Positions 6,843-14,714 of a stretch of DNA of 57,675 bases are shown here, in pieces (the stretch's first letter is position 1; every line of letters begins with the position of its first letter). The DNA is from Oerskovia rustica (GTDB lineage Bacteria > Actinomycetota > Actinomycetes > Actinomycetales > Cellulomonadaceae): contig NZ_JACSQQ010000013.1 of NCBI RefSeq assembly GCF_014836555.1, positions 63,260 through 120,934 on the forward strand, read 5' to 3'. Made by a program: the position numbers and the translations under genes. The notes below the pieces were generated by a model. That model had not been told where the DNA came from. It did not search any database and saw nothing but the letters and a program-made list of their open reading frames with translations.

Positions 6843-7754
6843 GTGCACGAGCACATCGACCTTCCCGCACTCCCCCGCTACACCGGCGCACCCGAGGCGT
6901 TCGACGCCTCCGGCACCGACCCGTACGACCTCGACCCGGACCTCCACCCCGACCAGCGCTGGTCCACGTGGTCCAGCGTCGAGAAGGGCATGCGCGGCCC
7001 CGAACCCCGACCCGGCTGGGTCGTGACCGCCGACGCCGCGATCGACACCGACCTCGGCGTCCTCAAGACGGGCAAGGAGGCCGACGTCTTCCTGCTCGAG
7101 CGCGCGGTGCCCGACGACCCCGGCCAGTTCTCGCTGCTCGCCGCCAAGCGCTACCGCAGCTCCGAGCACCGCGCCTTCCACCGCGACTCCGCGTACGTCG
7201 AGGGGCGCCAGGTCCGGCGCTCGCGCGACCGGCGCGCGATCGAGCGCAAGTCCTCGTACGGGCGCGAGGCCGCAGCCGCGCAGTGGGCCAACGCCGAGTT
7301 CGCGGCACTGACCATGCTGTGGTCCGCGGGCGCACCCGTCCCGTACCCGGTCCAGATCGACGGGACCGAGATCCTCATGGAGTTCGTCGGGGAGCACGCG
7401 AGCAGCGGCGAGATCGACGGGTCGCCCGCGAGCCGCGTCGCGGCCCCTCGCCTGGCCCGCGTCCGGCCCGACGGCGGCACGGTCGAGGCGTACTGGGACC
7501 AGCTCCGGCACGCCATGGGCGTCCTGGCAGCGCACGGGTACGCGCACGGCGACCTGTCTCCCTACAACGTGCTGGCCCAGGGCGAGCGCATCGTGATCAT
7601 CGACCTGCCGCAGGTCCTGGACCTCGTCGCGAACCCGCACGGCACCGACCTCCTGATGCGCGACTGCCGGACCATGTGCGCGTGGTTCCGCTCCCGAGGG
7701 CTCGACGTCGACGAGGGCGAGCTGTTCGCCGAGCTCATCGCGCAGGCGTGGTGA
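6843..7754 (+). CDS. RIO1-family serine protein kinase
   Basis: A 303-residue RIO-type atypical kinase/ATPase. The glycine-poor nucleotide loop region reads LKTGKEADVFLLER, the catalytic loop is HGDLSPYNVL with D237, and the metal-binding aspartate is D254 in IIDLPQ. Yeast and archaeal RIO1 act in small-subunit ribosome maturation; bacterial members are poorly studied. The N-terminal 50 residues are acidic and probably flexible. The start is GTG at 6843, eight bases after GAGGAG, which is itself in the competing-hairpin leader. The next gene starts 27 bases downstream. Confidence 0.85.
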   Translation: MHEHIDLPALPRYTGAPEAFDASGTDPYDLDPDLHPDQRWSTWSSVEKGMRGPEPRPGWVVTADAAIDTDLGVLKTGKEADVFLLERAVPDDPGQFSLLAAKRYRSSEHRAFHRDSAYVEGRQVRRSRDRRAIERKSSYGREAAAAQWANAEFAALTMLWSAGAPVPYPVQIDGTEILMEFVGEHASSGEIDGSPASRVAAPRLARVRPDGGTVEAYWDQLRHAMGVLAAHGYAHGDLSPYNVLAQGERIVIIDLPQVLDLVANPHGTDLLMRDCRTMCAWFRSRGLDVDEGELFAELIAQAW

Positions 7755-7781
7755 GCTGGTCCGGTCAGGAAGAATGACCGG

Positions 7782-8696
7782 ATGACCCAGACCCTCCGCC
7801 TCGCGCTCGTCGGGCTCGACTCCTCGCACGCCGACCAGCACGTGCGCCTGCTGAACGTCGAGCAGCGCTTCCCGGGCGCGCGGGTCACGGTCCTCGCGGA
7901 CGGTGACCCGCTGCGCGTCGCGGAGCTCGCCGAGCGGAGCGCGGCGGCGGGCGTCCCGGTCCGGGCGGGCGGGCCCGACGACGTCACGTCGGTCGACGCG
8001 GTCGTCGTCGCCCACCGCGCGGGCCGGCTCCACCACGCGGCGGCCCTGCCCTTCGTGCGGGCCGGGCTGCCGGTGCTGGTCGACAAGCCGTTCACCGCAT
8101 CGGTCGCCGACGCCGTGGACCTCGTGACCGCGGCCCGCGCGAGCGGGGCCGTGCTGTCCTCGTGCTCGGCGTTGCGCTTCGTGCCCGACGTCGCACGGCT
8201 GCGGGCCGCTGCCCTCGCGCACGGCGAGATCACGACGCTGACCGTGTCCGGTCCCGCCGACCCGGGCTCGCCCCATGACGGCCTGCACTTCCTCGGCATC
8301 CACCTCGTCGAGGCCGCCCGCTCGCTCCTCGGGGGCGACGCCGACCTCACGTGGGAGGAACCCGCCGTCGGGCACGAGGACGACGCCGTGACCGCGACCG
8401 TGACCGCGACGACGGGCGGACGCGACGTCGTCGTGCGTGTGCGGTGCGTGGACCCCGCCGCGCATCCCACCCAGCCGTTCCACGCGTCCGTGACCACGAC
8501 GGGCGGGACCGTCGAGGGCGACCTGGACGTCGGGCAGGACTACCTCGAGCCCGTGCTCGCACACTTCCTCGCCCAGGTCGCCGGGACCACCGCACCCGAC
8601 ACGCGCGCCCAGCTCGTGGGCCCGGTCGCGCTCCTGGCCGCGGTGCAGGCGGCGGCTCGGGCGCCATCTCGTGCGGGCTCGGCGCACCCGGCCTAG
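7782..8696 (+). CDS. Gfo/Idh/MocA-family oxidoreductase
   Basis: A 304-residue NAD(P)-dependent oxidoreductase-like protein. The N-terminal Rossmann fold begins LRLALVGLDSSHADQH, a variant of the usual G-x-G-x-x-G nucleotide loop that keeps only one glycine, so cofactor binding may be altered. The conserved KPF block (LVDKPFTASVADAV) lies at about 100, where EKP is usual. The C-terminal half is the alpha/beta substrate domain with GLHFLGIHLVEAARSL. The ATG at 7782 follows GGAAG. It is 27 bases downstream of the RIO kinase and nine bases upstream of the NTF2-like gene. The substrate cannot be inferred. Confidence 0.75.
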   Translation: MTQTLRLALVGLDSSHADQHVRLLNVEQRFPGARVTVLADGDPLRVAELAERSAAAGVPVRAGGPDDVTSVDAVVVAHRAGRLHHAAALPFVRAGLPVLVDKPFTASVADAVDLVTAARASGAVLSSCSALRFVPDVARLRAAALAHGEITTLTVSGPADPGSPHDGLHFLGIHLVEAARSLLGGDADLTWEEPAVGHEDDAVTATVTATTGGRDVVVRVRCVDPAAHPTQPFHASVTTTGGTVEGDLDVGQDYLEPVLAHFLAQVAGTTAPDTRAQLVGPVALLAAVQAAARAPSRAGSAHPA

Positions 8697-8705
8697 CGTG
8701 AACGG

Positions 8706-9122
8706 ATGACGACCCCCACGTCCGACGCGACCGCCTACGACCACGACGACGTCCAGAGGTTCCTCAACTCCTACGGCGTGGCGCTCGCCGCCGGCGACCT
8801 CGACACGATCGCCGAGACGTACGCGTTCCCCGCGCTCGTCGTGACCGACGAGGCCTCGGTGCTCATCAGCGAACCCGACACCGTGCGCGAGTCCTTCCGG
8901 GGCGCGGCCGAGAGCTACCGCGAGCGCGGGCTCGTCGGGGCGGTCGCGCAGATCCGGTCGCTCGGGACCACGAGCGCTGGCCTCGTGTGGGCCGACGTGC
9001 GATGGAGCTACCGCGACGAGTACGCGGCCGAGGCCGACACCGAGAGCTTTCGCTACCTGCTGCGGCGCGGGCGCGACACGTTCCAGATCTGCGTCGTCGT
9101 GCCCGTCGACCCGTTGGCGTGA
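8706..9122 (+). CDS. NTF2-like/SnoaL-type small protein
   Basis: A 138-residue protein with the pattern of the NTF2-like cone fold: helix-rich N-terminus (VQRFLNSYGVALAAGDLDTIAETYAFPALVVTDE), then alternating strands ending FRYLLRRGRDTFQICVVV. Members include isomerases, hydrolases and ligand-binding proteins; no catalytic dyad is obvious. The ATG at 8706 follows a TAGCGT hexamer by six bases, matching the TANNNT leaderless-promoter pattern seen elsewhere in the window, although it may also be read through from the upstream gene. Its 3' end contains the -35 element of the leuS promoter. Confidence 0.6.
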   Translation: MTTPTSDATAYDHDDVQRFLNSYGVALAAGDLDTIAETYAFPALVVTDEASVLISEPDTVRESFRGAAESYRERGLVGAVAQIRSLGTTSAGLVWADVRWSYRDEYAAEADTESFRYLLRRGRDTFQICVVVPVDPLA

Positions 9123-9142
9123 GACGGGCCGGCTGCTAGGCT
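9114..9142 (+). promoter_or_regulatory. leuS leader promoter
   Basis: TTGGCG at 9114-9119 and TAGGCT at 9137-9142 are separated by 17 bases, with TG one base before the -10. The leader-peptide ATG (9150) lies seven bases after the -10, at the expected transcription start, so the leader mRNA is probably leaderless. Confidence 0.6.
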
Positions 9143-9149
9143 CCCCGCC

Positions 9150-9185
9150 ATGCGTTCCTCGCTCCTCCTTACACCGCCGCGCTGA
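9150..9185 (+). CDS. leucine leader peptide of leuS attenuator (MRSSLLLTPPR)
   Basis: An 11-residue ORF ATG-CGT-TCC-TCG-CTC-CTC-CTT-ACA-CCG-CCG-CGC-TGA. Three consecutive leucine codons (9162-9170), two CTC and one CTT, are the sensing element: with uncharged tRNA-Leu the ribosome stalls there. The stop codon lies in the 5' arm of the following hairpin. All three codons are read by the tRNA-Leu(GAG) encoded at the start of the window. Initiation is probably on a leaderless transcript. Confidence 0.85.
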   Translation: MRSSLLLTPPR

Positions 9186-9233
9186 CGAGGCACGATCAGC
9201 GCGGCAGCCCCTCGTACCCCGAGGGGCTTTTTT
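9176..9233 (+). terminator. leuS transcription attenuator
   Basis: Three pairings are visible. The first hairpin is 10 bp (9176-9185 with 9196-9205). The intrinsic terminator is a 9-bp stem (9206-9214 with 9220-9228, loop TACCC) followed by six T (9228-9233). The alternative antiterminator is ACGAGG (9185-9190) with CCTCGT (9210-9215), which removes the terminator's 5' arm. A ribosome stalled on the Leu codons would mask the first hairpin's 5' arm and favour the antiterminator, switching leuS on when charged tRNA-Leu is scarce. This is classical ribosome-mediated attenuation; the exact antiterminator is inferred. Confidence 0.85.
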
Positions 9234-9272
9234 GTGCCCACGCACAGGACGGAGCACCGCTGAGGAGAAGCC

Positions 9273-11837
9273 ATGACGCAGGACCAGGACACCACCGCGA
9301 CGACAGCGCCCATCCCGCCGACCACCACGGGCCGGGCCCGGCACGCCGAGGTCGAGGACCACTGGCAGGAGGCCTGGGAGACGCTCGGGGTGTTCCGCGC
9401 CCGCGACGACGGGGCCCGCGAGCGCCGCTACCTGCTGACCATGTTCCCGTACCCGTCCGGTGACCTGCACATGGGCCACGCCGAGGTGTTCGCGCTCGAG
9501 GACGTCGTCGCGCGCTACTGGCGCCAGCTCGGGCACGACGTGCTGAACCCCATCGGGTGGGACTCGTTCGGGCTGCCCGCCGAGAACGCCGCGATCCGCC
9601 GGGACGAGCACCCCGAGGTCTTCACCGAGACCAACATCGCGACCCAGGCCCGCTCGATCCGGCGCTACGGGGTGTCGTTCGACTGGTCACGCCGTCTGCA
9701 GACCTCCGACCCGGCGTTCATGCGGTGGACGCAGTGGCTGTTCGTGCGCCTGGTCGAGCGTGGGCTGGCGTACCGCGCCACAGCCCCCGTCAACTGGTGC
9801 CCGCAGGACGGGACCGTGCTCGCGCACGAGCAGGTCGTGGACGGAGCCTGCGAACGGTGCGGCACACGGGTCGTCCGGCGCGACCTGACCCAGTGGTTCC
9901 TGCGCATCACCGACTACGCCGACCGGCTCGTCGACGACATGGACGCGCTCGTCGGGCACTGGCCCGAGAAGGTCCTGGCCATGCAACGCCACTGGATCGG
10001 ACGCAGCGCAGGGGCGCGGGTCGACTTCGCGCTCGTCGACGGGGTGGACGCACGCGGTGCCCGGACGCCGCACGCGGGCCGGCGCACCGTGTCGGCGTTC
10101 ACCACCCGGCCCGAGACGCTGTTCGGCGTGACGTTCCTGGCCGTGGCCCCCGACGCCGACGTCGCCCGCGAGCTGTGCGCACCCGAGCACGCCGAGGCGC
10201 TCGAGACGTACCGCGCCGCGAGCCTGGCCCTGAGCGACATCGACCGCCAGGCCACCTCGCACGAGAGGACCGGTCTCTTCCTGGGGACCTGGGTGGAGCA
10301 CCCGGCGACGGGCGAACGACTGCCCGTGTGGGCCGCCGACCACGTGCTGCCCGGGTACGCGTCGGGGGTCGTCATGGGAGTCCCCGCGCACGACGAGCGC
10401 GACCGGGCCTTCGCCGCACGCCACGGGCTGGCCGTGCGCCCGGTCCTGACCACCGCGCCGGGCGACGGGACCTCGCAGGCGCGCGACGTCGTCGTGCACT
10501 CGGACGGAGGTGGGCTGACGCTCGACGGCCTGTCCCCCGCCGAGGCCGCCGCGCGCGCCACGACGTGGCTGTCCGCCCAGGGGCGCGGCGGGCCGCAGGT
10601 CGTGCACCGCCTGCGCGACTGGCTGGTCTCGCGCCAGCGCTTCTGGGGAGCCCCCGTCCCGATCGTGCACTGCGCCGCGTGCGGGGAGGTCCCCGTGCCC
10701 GACGACGAGCTGCCCGTCCGCCTGCCCGACCTGCGGGGCGAGGCCCTCGCCCCCCGCGGGGTCTCTCCCCTGGCCGGTGCCGAGGACTGGGTACGCACCA
10801 CCTGCCCGCGCTGCGGGCGCGAGGCCCGACGGGACACGGACACGCTCGACACGTTCGTCGACTCGTCCTGGTACTTCCTGCGCTACTGCTCCCCGGGACA
10901 CACGGAAGGGCCGTTCGACCCCGAGGCGGTGCGTCGATGGATGCCCGTGGCGCAGTACGTCGGGGGCGTCGAGCACGCCGTCCTGCACCTGCTCTACAGC
11001 CGCTTCGTGACCAAGGTGCTGCACGACATGGGCCTGGTCGACGTCGTCGAACCGTTCGCCACCCTGCTCAACCAGGGGCAGGTGATCAACCAGGGCCGGG
11101 CCATGAGCAAGTCGCTCGGCAACGGCGTGGACCTCGGGGCCCAGCTCGACGCGTACGGGGTCGACGCGGTGCGGCTCACGATGGTCTTCGCCGGGCCGCC
11201 CGAGGACGACGTCGACTGGGCGGCCCTGTCCCCCGGGAGCATGCAGCGGTTCCTGGGCCGGGTGCTGCGCGTGGCCCAGGACGTGACGAGCCCGGCCGTC
11301 GCCCGCGCATGGTCGACGGCCAGCCCCGCGGCGACAGGCGGCGATGCCGCATTGCGCCGGGTCACGCACCGGACGGTCCACGACGTCACCGGGTCGCTCG
11401 ACACGTCCCGGTTCAACGTGGCCGTGGCGCGCGTCATGGAGCTCACGAACGCGGCACGGCGGGCGATCGACGCCGGACCGGGGCCTGCCGACCCCGCCGT
11501 GCGGGAGGCAGCCGAGTCCCTCGCGATCCTGCTGAGCCTGTTCGCCCCGTACACGGCCGAGGAGATGTGGGCAGCCCTCGGGCACGCCCCCTCGGTCGCG
11601 GTGGCCGGATGGCCACCGGTCGATCCCGCCCTGCTGGCCGAGTCGACGGTCGAGGCCGTGGTGCAGGTCGACGGCCGCGTGCGGGACCGGGTCATGGTGG
11701 ACGCGGCGGTCGGCGAGGACGAGCTCCAGGAGACTGCGCTGGGGCGCGAGGCCGTCCGGCGCGCCGTGGCCGGGCGCGCGGTGGTCCGAGTCGTCGTGCG
11801 GGCACCGCGGGTGGTCAACGTCGTCACCCGGGGGTGA
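9273..11837 (+). CDS. leuS: leucyl-tRNA synthetase, short form
   Basis: An 854-residue class I synthetase that charges tRNA-Leu. The HIGH motif is HMGH (66-69) in [12 protein letters not shown]. The KMSKS loop is MSKS (611-614) in [11 protein letters not shown]. Between them lie the CP1 editing domain (about 225-430), [16 protein letters not shown] and the leucine-specific region with Cys pairs. The anticodon-binding domain and a short C-terminal domain end the protein. It is about 100 residues shorter than the actinobacterial LeuRS proteins I recall (about 960-970) and nearer the E. coli size, so it may be a second or replaced copy. The ATG at 9273 has a GAGGAG site, and expression is controlled by the attenuator upstream. 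Confidence 0.95.
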   Translation: MTQDQDTTATTAPIPPTTTGRARHAEVEDHWQEAWETLGVFRARDDGARERRYLLTMFPYPSGDLHMGHAEVFALEDVVARYWRQLGHDVLNPIGWDSFGLPAENAAIRRDEHPEVFTETNIATQARSIRRYGVSFDWSRRLQTSDPAFMRWTQWLFVRLVERGLAYRATAPVNWCPQDGTVLAHEQVVDGACERCGTRVVRRDLTQWFLRITDYADRLVDDMDALVGHWPEKVLAMQRHWIGRSAGARVDFALVDGVDARGARTPHAGRRTVSAFTTRPETLFGVTFLAVAPDADVARELCAPEHAEALETYRAASLALSDIDRQATSHERTGLFLGTWVEHPATGERLPVWAADHVLPGYASGVVMGVPAHDERDRAFAARHGLAVRPVLTTAPGDGTSQARDVVVHSDGGGLTLDGLSPAEAAARATTWLSAQGRGGPQVVHRLRDWLVSRQRFWGAPVPIVHCAACGEVPVPDDELPVRLPDLRGEALAPRGVSPLAGAEDWVRTTCPRCGREARRDTDTLDTFVDSSWYFLRYCSPGHTEGPFDPEAVRRWMPVAQYVGGVEHAVLHLLYSRFVTKVLHDMGLVDVVEPFATLLNQGQVINQGRAMSKSLGNGVDLGAQLDAYGVDAVRLTMVFAGPPEDDVDWAALSPGSMQRFLGRVLRVAQDVTSPAVARAWSTASPAATGGDAALRRVTHRTVHDVTGSLDTSRFNVAVARVMELTNAARRAIDAGPGPADPAVREAAESLAILLSLFAPYTAEEMWAALGHAPSVAVAGWPPVDPALLAESTVEAVVQVDGRVRDRVMVDAAVGEDELQETALGREAVRRAVAGRAVVRVVVRAPRVVNVVTRG

Positions 11838-11854
11838 GGCGGTCGGAGGTACGG

Positions 11855-12250
11855 TCAGGGGCGGACCGAGAGCCCCGACAGGTCCGGGACCACCCACCGG
11901 CCGGCGACGCGGTCGAGCTCGACGACCGCCGCGACCGTCCGCCCGTCCATGGGGAACGCGCCCAGGATCCGTGGGACCAGGCCACCGGGGGCTCCGTCCT
12001 GCGGCTCCCAGGCGACCTCGATGCCCTCGTCCGCGAGGGAGTCCTCGTCGATCACGGCGAGGACGAGCGGGATCGAGGCGTCGGCGTAGCGGCCGTCGAG
12101 CACCGACGGCAACCCCGCCAGGGTCGTCGCATGGACGAACCCCTCGACCTCGTACAACGTGTTGCGCGTGGCGACGTTGTACTCGCCGAAGCGCTCGCAG
12201 GCCTCCCAGTCGTCGCTGAAGGCCACGTGCAGCACTCTGTGTCCACCCAC
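11855..12250 (-). CDS. DUF952 family protein
   Basis: A 131-residue protein of the DUF952 family, recognised by VLHVAFSDDWEACERFGEY, the GFVHATTLAGLPSVLDGRY block and LVLAVIDEDSL. The biochemical function is unknown; the fold is thought to be related to ADP-ribosyl-processing or small binding proteins, which I cannot confirm. I chose the GTG at 12250 because GAGGAG lies seven bases upstream; the longer reading frame runs into the divergent TetR gene. It converges with leuS and diverges from tetR across 50 bases that contain a 22-base palindrome, so TetR probably controls it too. Confidence 0.7.
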   Translation of the reverse strand: MGGHRVLHVAFSDDWEACERFGEYNVATRNTLYEVEGFVHATTLAGLPSVLDGRYADASIPLVLAVIDEDSLADEGIEVAWEPQDGAPGGLVPRILGAFPMDGRTVAAVVELDRVAGRWVVPDLSGLSVRP

Positions 12251-12273
12251 CGGTGATCTCCTCGTTCGCAGAA

Positions 12274-12295
12274 AATGAAACGCGACCGTATCATT
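12274..12295. promoter_or_regulatory. candidate TetR operator, 22-base palindrome
   Basis: AATGA-A-ACG-CGAC-CGT-A-TCATT is an inverted repeat with 5+3 paired bases per arm, one mismatch between them and a 4-base centre. It is conspicuously AT-rich for this genome. It lies between the divergent DUF952 and tetR genes and overlaps the predicted tetR -10 hexamer TATCAT (12289-12294), placed six bases before the tetR ATG. Binding would repress both directions. Confidence 0.65.
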
Positions 12296-12300
12296 AATGC

Positions 12301-13032
12301 ATGACGACGACAGCGGACGGATCGACGGGCCCGGCGACGGCGCGACGCCCCGGGCGGCCACGCACGGCAGAGCGGGCGGCTCGTCGGGCCGGGCTGCTCG
12401 ACGTCGCGATCCAGATCTTCGGCGCGCGCGGGTACGGCGCGACCACGATCGAGGCCGTCGCGAGCGAGGCAGGCGTGACCAAGCGCACCATCTACCAGCA
12501 CTTCACGGACAAGGCCGGGCTCTTCGTCGCCGCGGTCGAGAGCCAGCACGCGCACGAGCACACGATCACCGGGGAGGACCTCGAGTCGCTCGCCACCCGG
12601 ATCGTCCGCACCCTGCACGGCGACCAGGCGGTCACCCTGCACCGGCTCGTCATCGCGGAGGCGCTGCAGTTCCCCGACCTGGCCGCGGCGTTCTACACCC
12701 ACGGGCCCGCGAGCTCGACCGAGGCGCTCGCCCACCACCTCGCCGTGCACCTCGGCGCCGCCCCGAGCGCCCCGAGCGCCCTGAGCGCCCCGAGCGCCCC
12801 GGTCGACGATGCCACCCGCTCGCTCGCCGAGGCCCTGTACACGCTCCTCCTCGGCGAGGCGCACCGGCGACGCCTGCTCGGCCTGGCTCCCGCTCCGACC
12901 GTGGCGCAGGCGCGCGAGCACGCCCACCGCGCGGTCACGACCGTCTGCGGGCCGCGCCGTCCCCTGCCCGACCTCCCGGGCGACGAGCTCCGGCACCCGC
13001 GGCGTCGCAGGTCCGCATCCACCTCGGACTAG
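12301..13032 (+). CDS. TetR/AcrR-family transcriptional regulator
   Basis: A 243-residue repressor with the N-terminal TetR helix-turn-helix: AGLLDVAIQIFGARGYGATTIEAVA followed by GVTKRTIYQHFTDKAGLF (about 30-75). The ligand domain follows (LFVAAVESQ onward). A low-complexity linker of SAP repeats is encoded by about four and a half copies of a 9-base unit at 12761-12800. The C-terminus is Arg-rich. The ATG at 12301 is six bases after TATCAT, so the mRNA is probably leaderless, and the operator overlaps the promoter, suggesting autorepression. Its targets are likely itself and the DUF952 gene; the ligand is unknown. Confidence 0.85.
   Translation: MTTTADGSTGPATARRPGRPRTAERAARRAGLLDVAIQIFGARGYGATTIEAVASEAGVTKRTIYQHFTDKAGLFVAAVESQHAHEHTITGEDLESLATRIVRTLHGDQAVTLHRLVIAEALQFPDLAAAFYTHGPASSTEALAHHLAVHLGAAPSAPSALSAPSAPVDDATRSLAEALYTLLLGEAHRRRLLGLAPAPTVAQAREHAHRAVTTVCGPRRPLPDLPGDELRHPRRRRSASTSD
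12761..12800 (+). repeat. 9-base tandem repeat inside tetR
   Basis: Four 9-base units of the form CCCCGAGCG (the third has one change) plus a 4-base remainder. They encode the Ser-Ala-Pro linker of the TetR protein. Copy number can vary by slippage without shifting the frame. Confidence 0.8.
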
Positions 13033-13042
13033 GCTCGACCGC

Positions 13043-13507
13043 ATGATCCTGCGTGCCTACGACGAGTCCGACGCGGAAGCGACGCTCCGCGTGTTCCTCC
13101 GAGCCGTGCGGGTCACGGCGAGCAAGGACTACTCGCCCGAGCAGATCGCGGCCTGGGGGTCGGACGACATCCCGCTCGACGTCTGGGCGGTCAAGCGCCT
13201 GCAGACCGGCACGGTCGTCGCCGTCGAGGGCGACGAGGTCCTCGGCTTCAGCGACGTCGACGAGCGCGGGTACGTCGACATGATGTTCGTCGATCCCGCG
13301 GTGACCCGACGCGGCGTCGCGTCCGCGCTGCTCGAGCACGTGACGCGCGCAGCCCGCGAGCACGGAGCCGTCGAGCTCACGACGTACGCGAGCCTCACCG
13401 CACGTCCCTTCTTCGAGAAGCACGGATTCGTCGTGGTCGAGGAGCGTCAGCCCGTGCTCCGAGGGGTCTCGCTGACCAACTTCAGCATGCGCAAGCCGCT
13501 CGCCTGA
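13043..13507 (+). CDS. GNAT-family N-acetyltransferase
   Basis: A 154-residue acetyltransferase of the GNAT fold using acetyl-CoA. Motif A, the CoA-binding loop, is VDMMFVDPAVTRRGVASALLEHV (R-R-G-V-A at about 91-95), preceded by a beta strand (VLGFSDVDERGYVDMMFV) and followed by ARPFFEKHGFVVVEERQPV. It resembles the small stand-alone YafP-like acetyltransferases. TAGGCT lies seven bases before the ATG and contains the tetR stop codon, giving a probable leaderless promoter inside the end of the upstream gene. The acceptor substrate is unknown. Confidence 0.85.
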   Translation: MILRAYDESDAEATLRVFLRAVRVTASKDYSPEQIAAWGSDDIPLDVWAVKRLQTGTVVAVEGDEVLGFSDVDERGYVDMMFVDPAVTRRGVASALLEHVTRAAREHGAVELTTYASLTARPFFEKHGFVVVEERQPVLRGVSLTNFSMRKPLA

Positions 13508-13595
13508 CCGCCACGCGGTGCATCACCGTCGGTCCGGGCGGTCTCCTTCCAGGTAGCGGGTGCATCCGCGCCCGCCCACCGAAGGAGGGGGCACC

Positions 13596-14066
13596 ATGGC
13601 ACTCACGACCAGCGCGCTGACACTCATCGGCCGACGGCACCCAGCGATCTTCGACCTGCTGGGCAACCCGTACGGCCCCTTCACCAGTTCCCGAGGGGCC
13701 GAGGTCTTCCTCAACCCGCAGCCGCTGCCGCCCGGACCTCCGGACGGGATGCGCACCGGGTTCCACGCGGGCGCCGCGCTCGTCCAGCTCGCGTTCACGG
13801 CGCACCACCTGCACGTCGGGTTCGACGTCGACGTCGACGACTGGTGCCCCACTCCTCCGCGGCGCCCCCAGCTTCCGCCGTGGCCGGGCCCTCGCCCGCG
13901 CCCGTGGCGCTTCGAGGTGGTCGACGAGAGCTGGGGTGTGGACTACGTGCTCGGCCTCGCGACGTCGCTCGAGGTGTCGGCCTCCGTCTGGGAGGGCTTT
14001 GCCGGGGCAGACGTCCTGGGCGGTGTCCACGGCCGGGCACTGGAGATCGGGGCCAAGCAGGGGTAG
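13596..14066 (+). CDS. hypothetical protein with NPQPLPP motif
   Basis: A 156-residue protein of unknown function. Its most striking element is FLNPQPLPPGPP near residue 40, a short proline motif I have seen in unrelated hypothetical proteins. A hydrophobic but non-membrane segment follows (AALVQLAFTAHHLHVGF), then a Pro/Arg-rich linker (about 87-108) and a C-terminal region with AGADVLGGVHGRALE. The ATG at 13596 has an excellent GGAGGGGG ribosome site, which rules out the longer upstream start. It converges with the lipoprotein gene across a strong palindrome. Confidence 0.65.
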   Translation: MALTTSALTLIGRRHPAIFDLLGNPYGPFTSSRGAEVFLNPQPLPPGPPDGMRTGFHAGAALVQLAFTAHHLHVGFDVDVDDWCPTPPRRPQLPPWPGPRPRPWRFEVVDESWGVDYVLGLATSLEVSASVWEGFAGADVLGGVHGRALEIGAKQG

Positions 14067-14076
14067 GCGCCGACCG

Positions 14077-14137
14077 GTCGAGATGCGGCCAGCTGGGGTT
14101 CCTCCGGCGAAACGACCCCAGCTGGCCTCATCTCGAC
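14077..14137. repeat. long imperfect palindrome between convergent genes
   Basis: Left arm 14077-14099 and right arm 14115-14137 pair over 22 of 23 positions: 9 bp, one mismatch, then 13 bp, around a 15-base loop. The outer ends read GTCGAGATG and CATCTCGAC. No T tract follows on either strand. It lies between two converging genes and probably acts as a bidirectional terminator. A similar element with the same CGAGAT ends occurs at 43499-43556. Confidence 0.8.
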
Positions 14138-14216
14138 GGGCCCGCTCCCGCGTCACAGCACCGTGAGCCCGGCGCTGCCCGTCGTACGCGGCCGCGGTGT
14201 GCGGCGAAGCCCCCGG

Positions 14217-14690
14217 TCAGCCTTCCTGCGCGACCAGCACCGACACCGCGACGCCCGCCCCCGTGCCCGCCTCGACGGTGACGGCATGGCTGAGGCCCAG
14301 GTCCACCTCGTCGGCGGTCGTCAGCGCGACGTACCCCGTGTCCCCGGGGCGGAACCCGCACGAGACCGTCCCGAGGTCCGCCCCGTCGAACCCCACGTGC
14401 GCATCGCCGTCGCCCTCGCACGTGACCGCCACGGTGAGCGGCGCAGCGCTCGGTGCGTCCTCTCGGTCCGCGACCTGGAGCGCACCGGGCTCGACCGTCA
14501 GATCGATCGCCGAGCGCCCGCTCGAGGACACGAACGCGACGCCCGACGTCAGCTCGCTCTGCGCCTCCAGGAGATCGTCGGGCGTGACCGGGTCCACCCC
14601 GCACCCGGTCAGCAGGACGAAGGCGGCAGCGGCACCCCCGGCAAGGAGAGCGGGCATCGATCGACGGCTGGCGCGTGCAGGTCCGGTCAT
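14217..14690 (-). CDS. secreted lipoprotein, function unknown
   Basis: A 157-residue predicted lipoprotein. The signal sequence has Arg residues (ARASRR), a hydrophobic core (ALLAGGAAAAFVLL) and lipobox LTGC with C30 as the lipidated residue. The mature part is beta-rich and acidic with two Cys (in VTCEG and VSCGF) spaced for a possible disulfide. It is anchored outside the membrane. The ATG at 14690 starts 25 bases after the dnaE2 stop on the same strand, so it could be transcribed with the mutasome operon, though no functional link is known. Confidence 0.75.
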   Translation of the reverse strand: MTGPARASRRSMPALLAGGAAAAFVLLTGCGVDPVTPDDLLEAQSELTSGVAFVSSSGRSAIDLTVEPGALQVADREDAPSAAPLTVAVTCEGDGDAHVGFDGADLGTVSCGFRPGDTGYVALTTADEVDLGLSHAVTVEAGTGAGVAVSVLVAQEG

Positions 14691-14714
14691 GGGCCCGAGT
14701 ATGCCAGCGGAGCC

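Noticed and set aside
6492-9611. Minus-strand frame of about 1,039 codons
   Set aside because: It is antisense to the RIO kinase, oxidoreductase and NTF2-like genes and shows only shadow composition.
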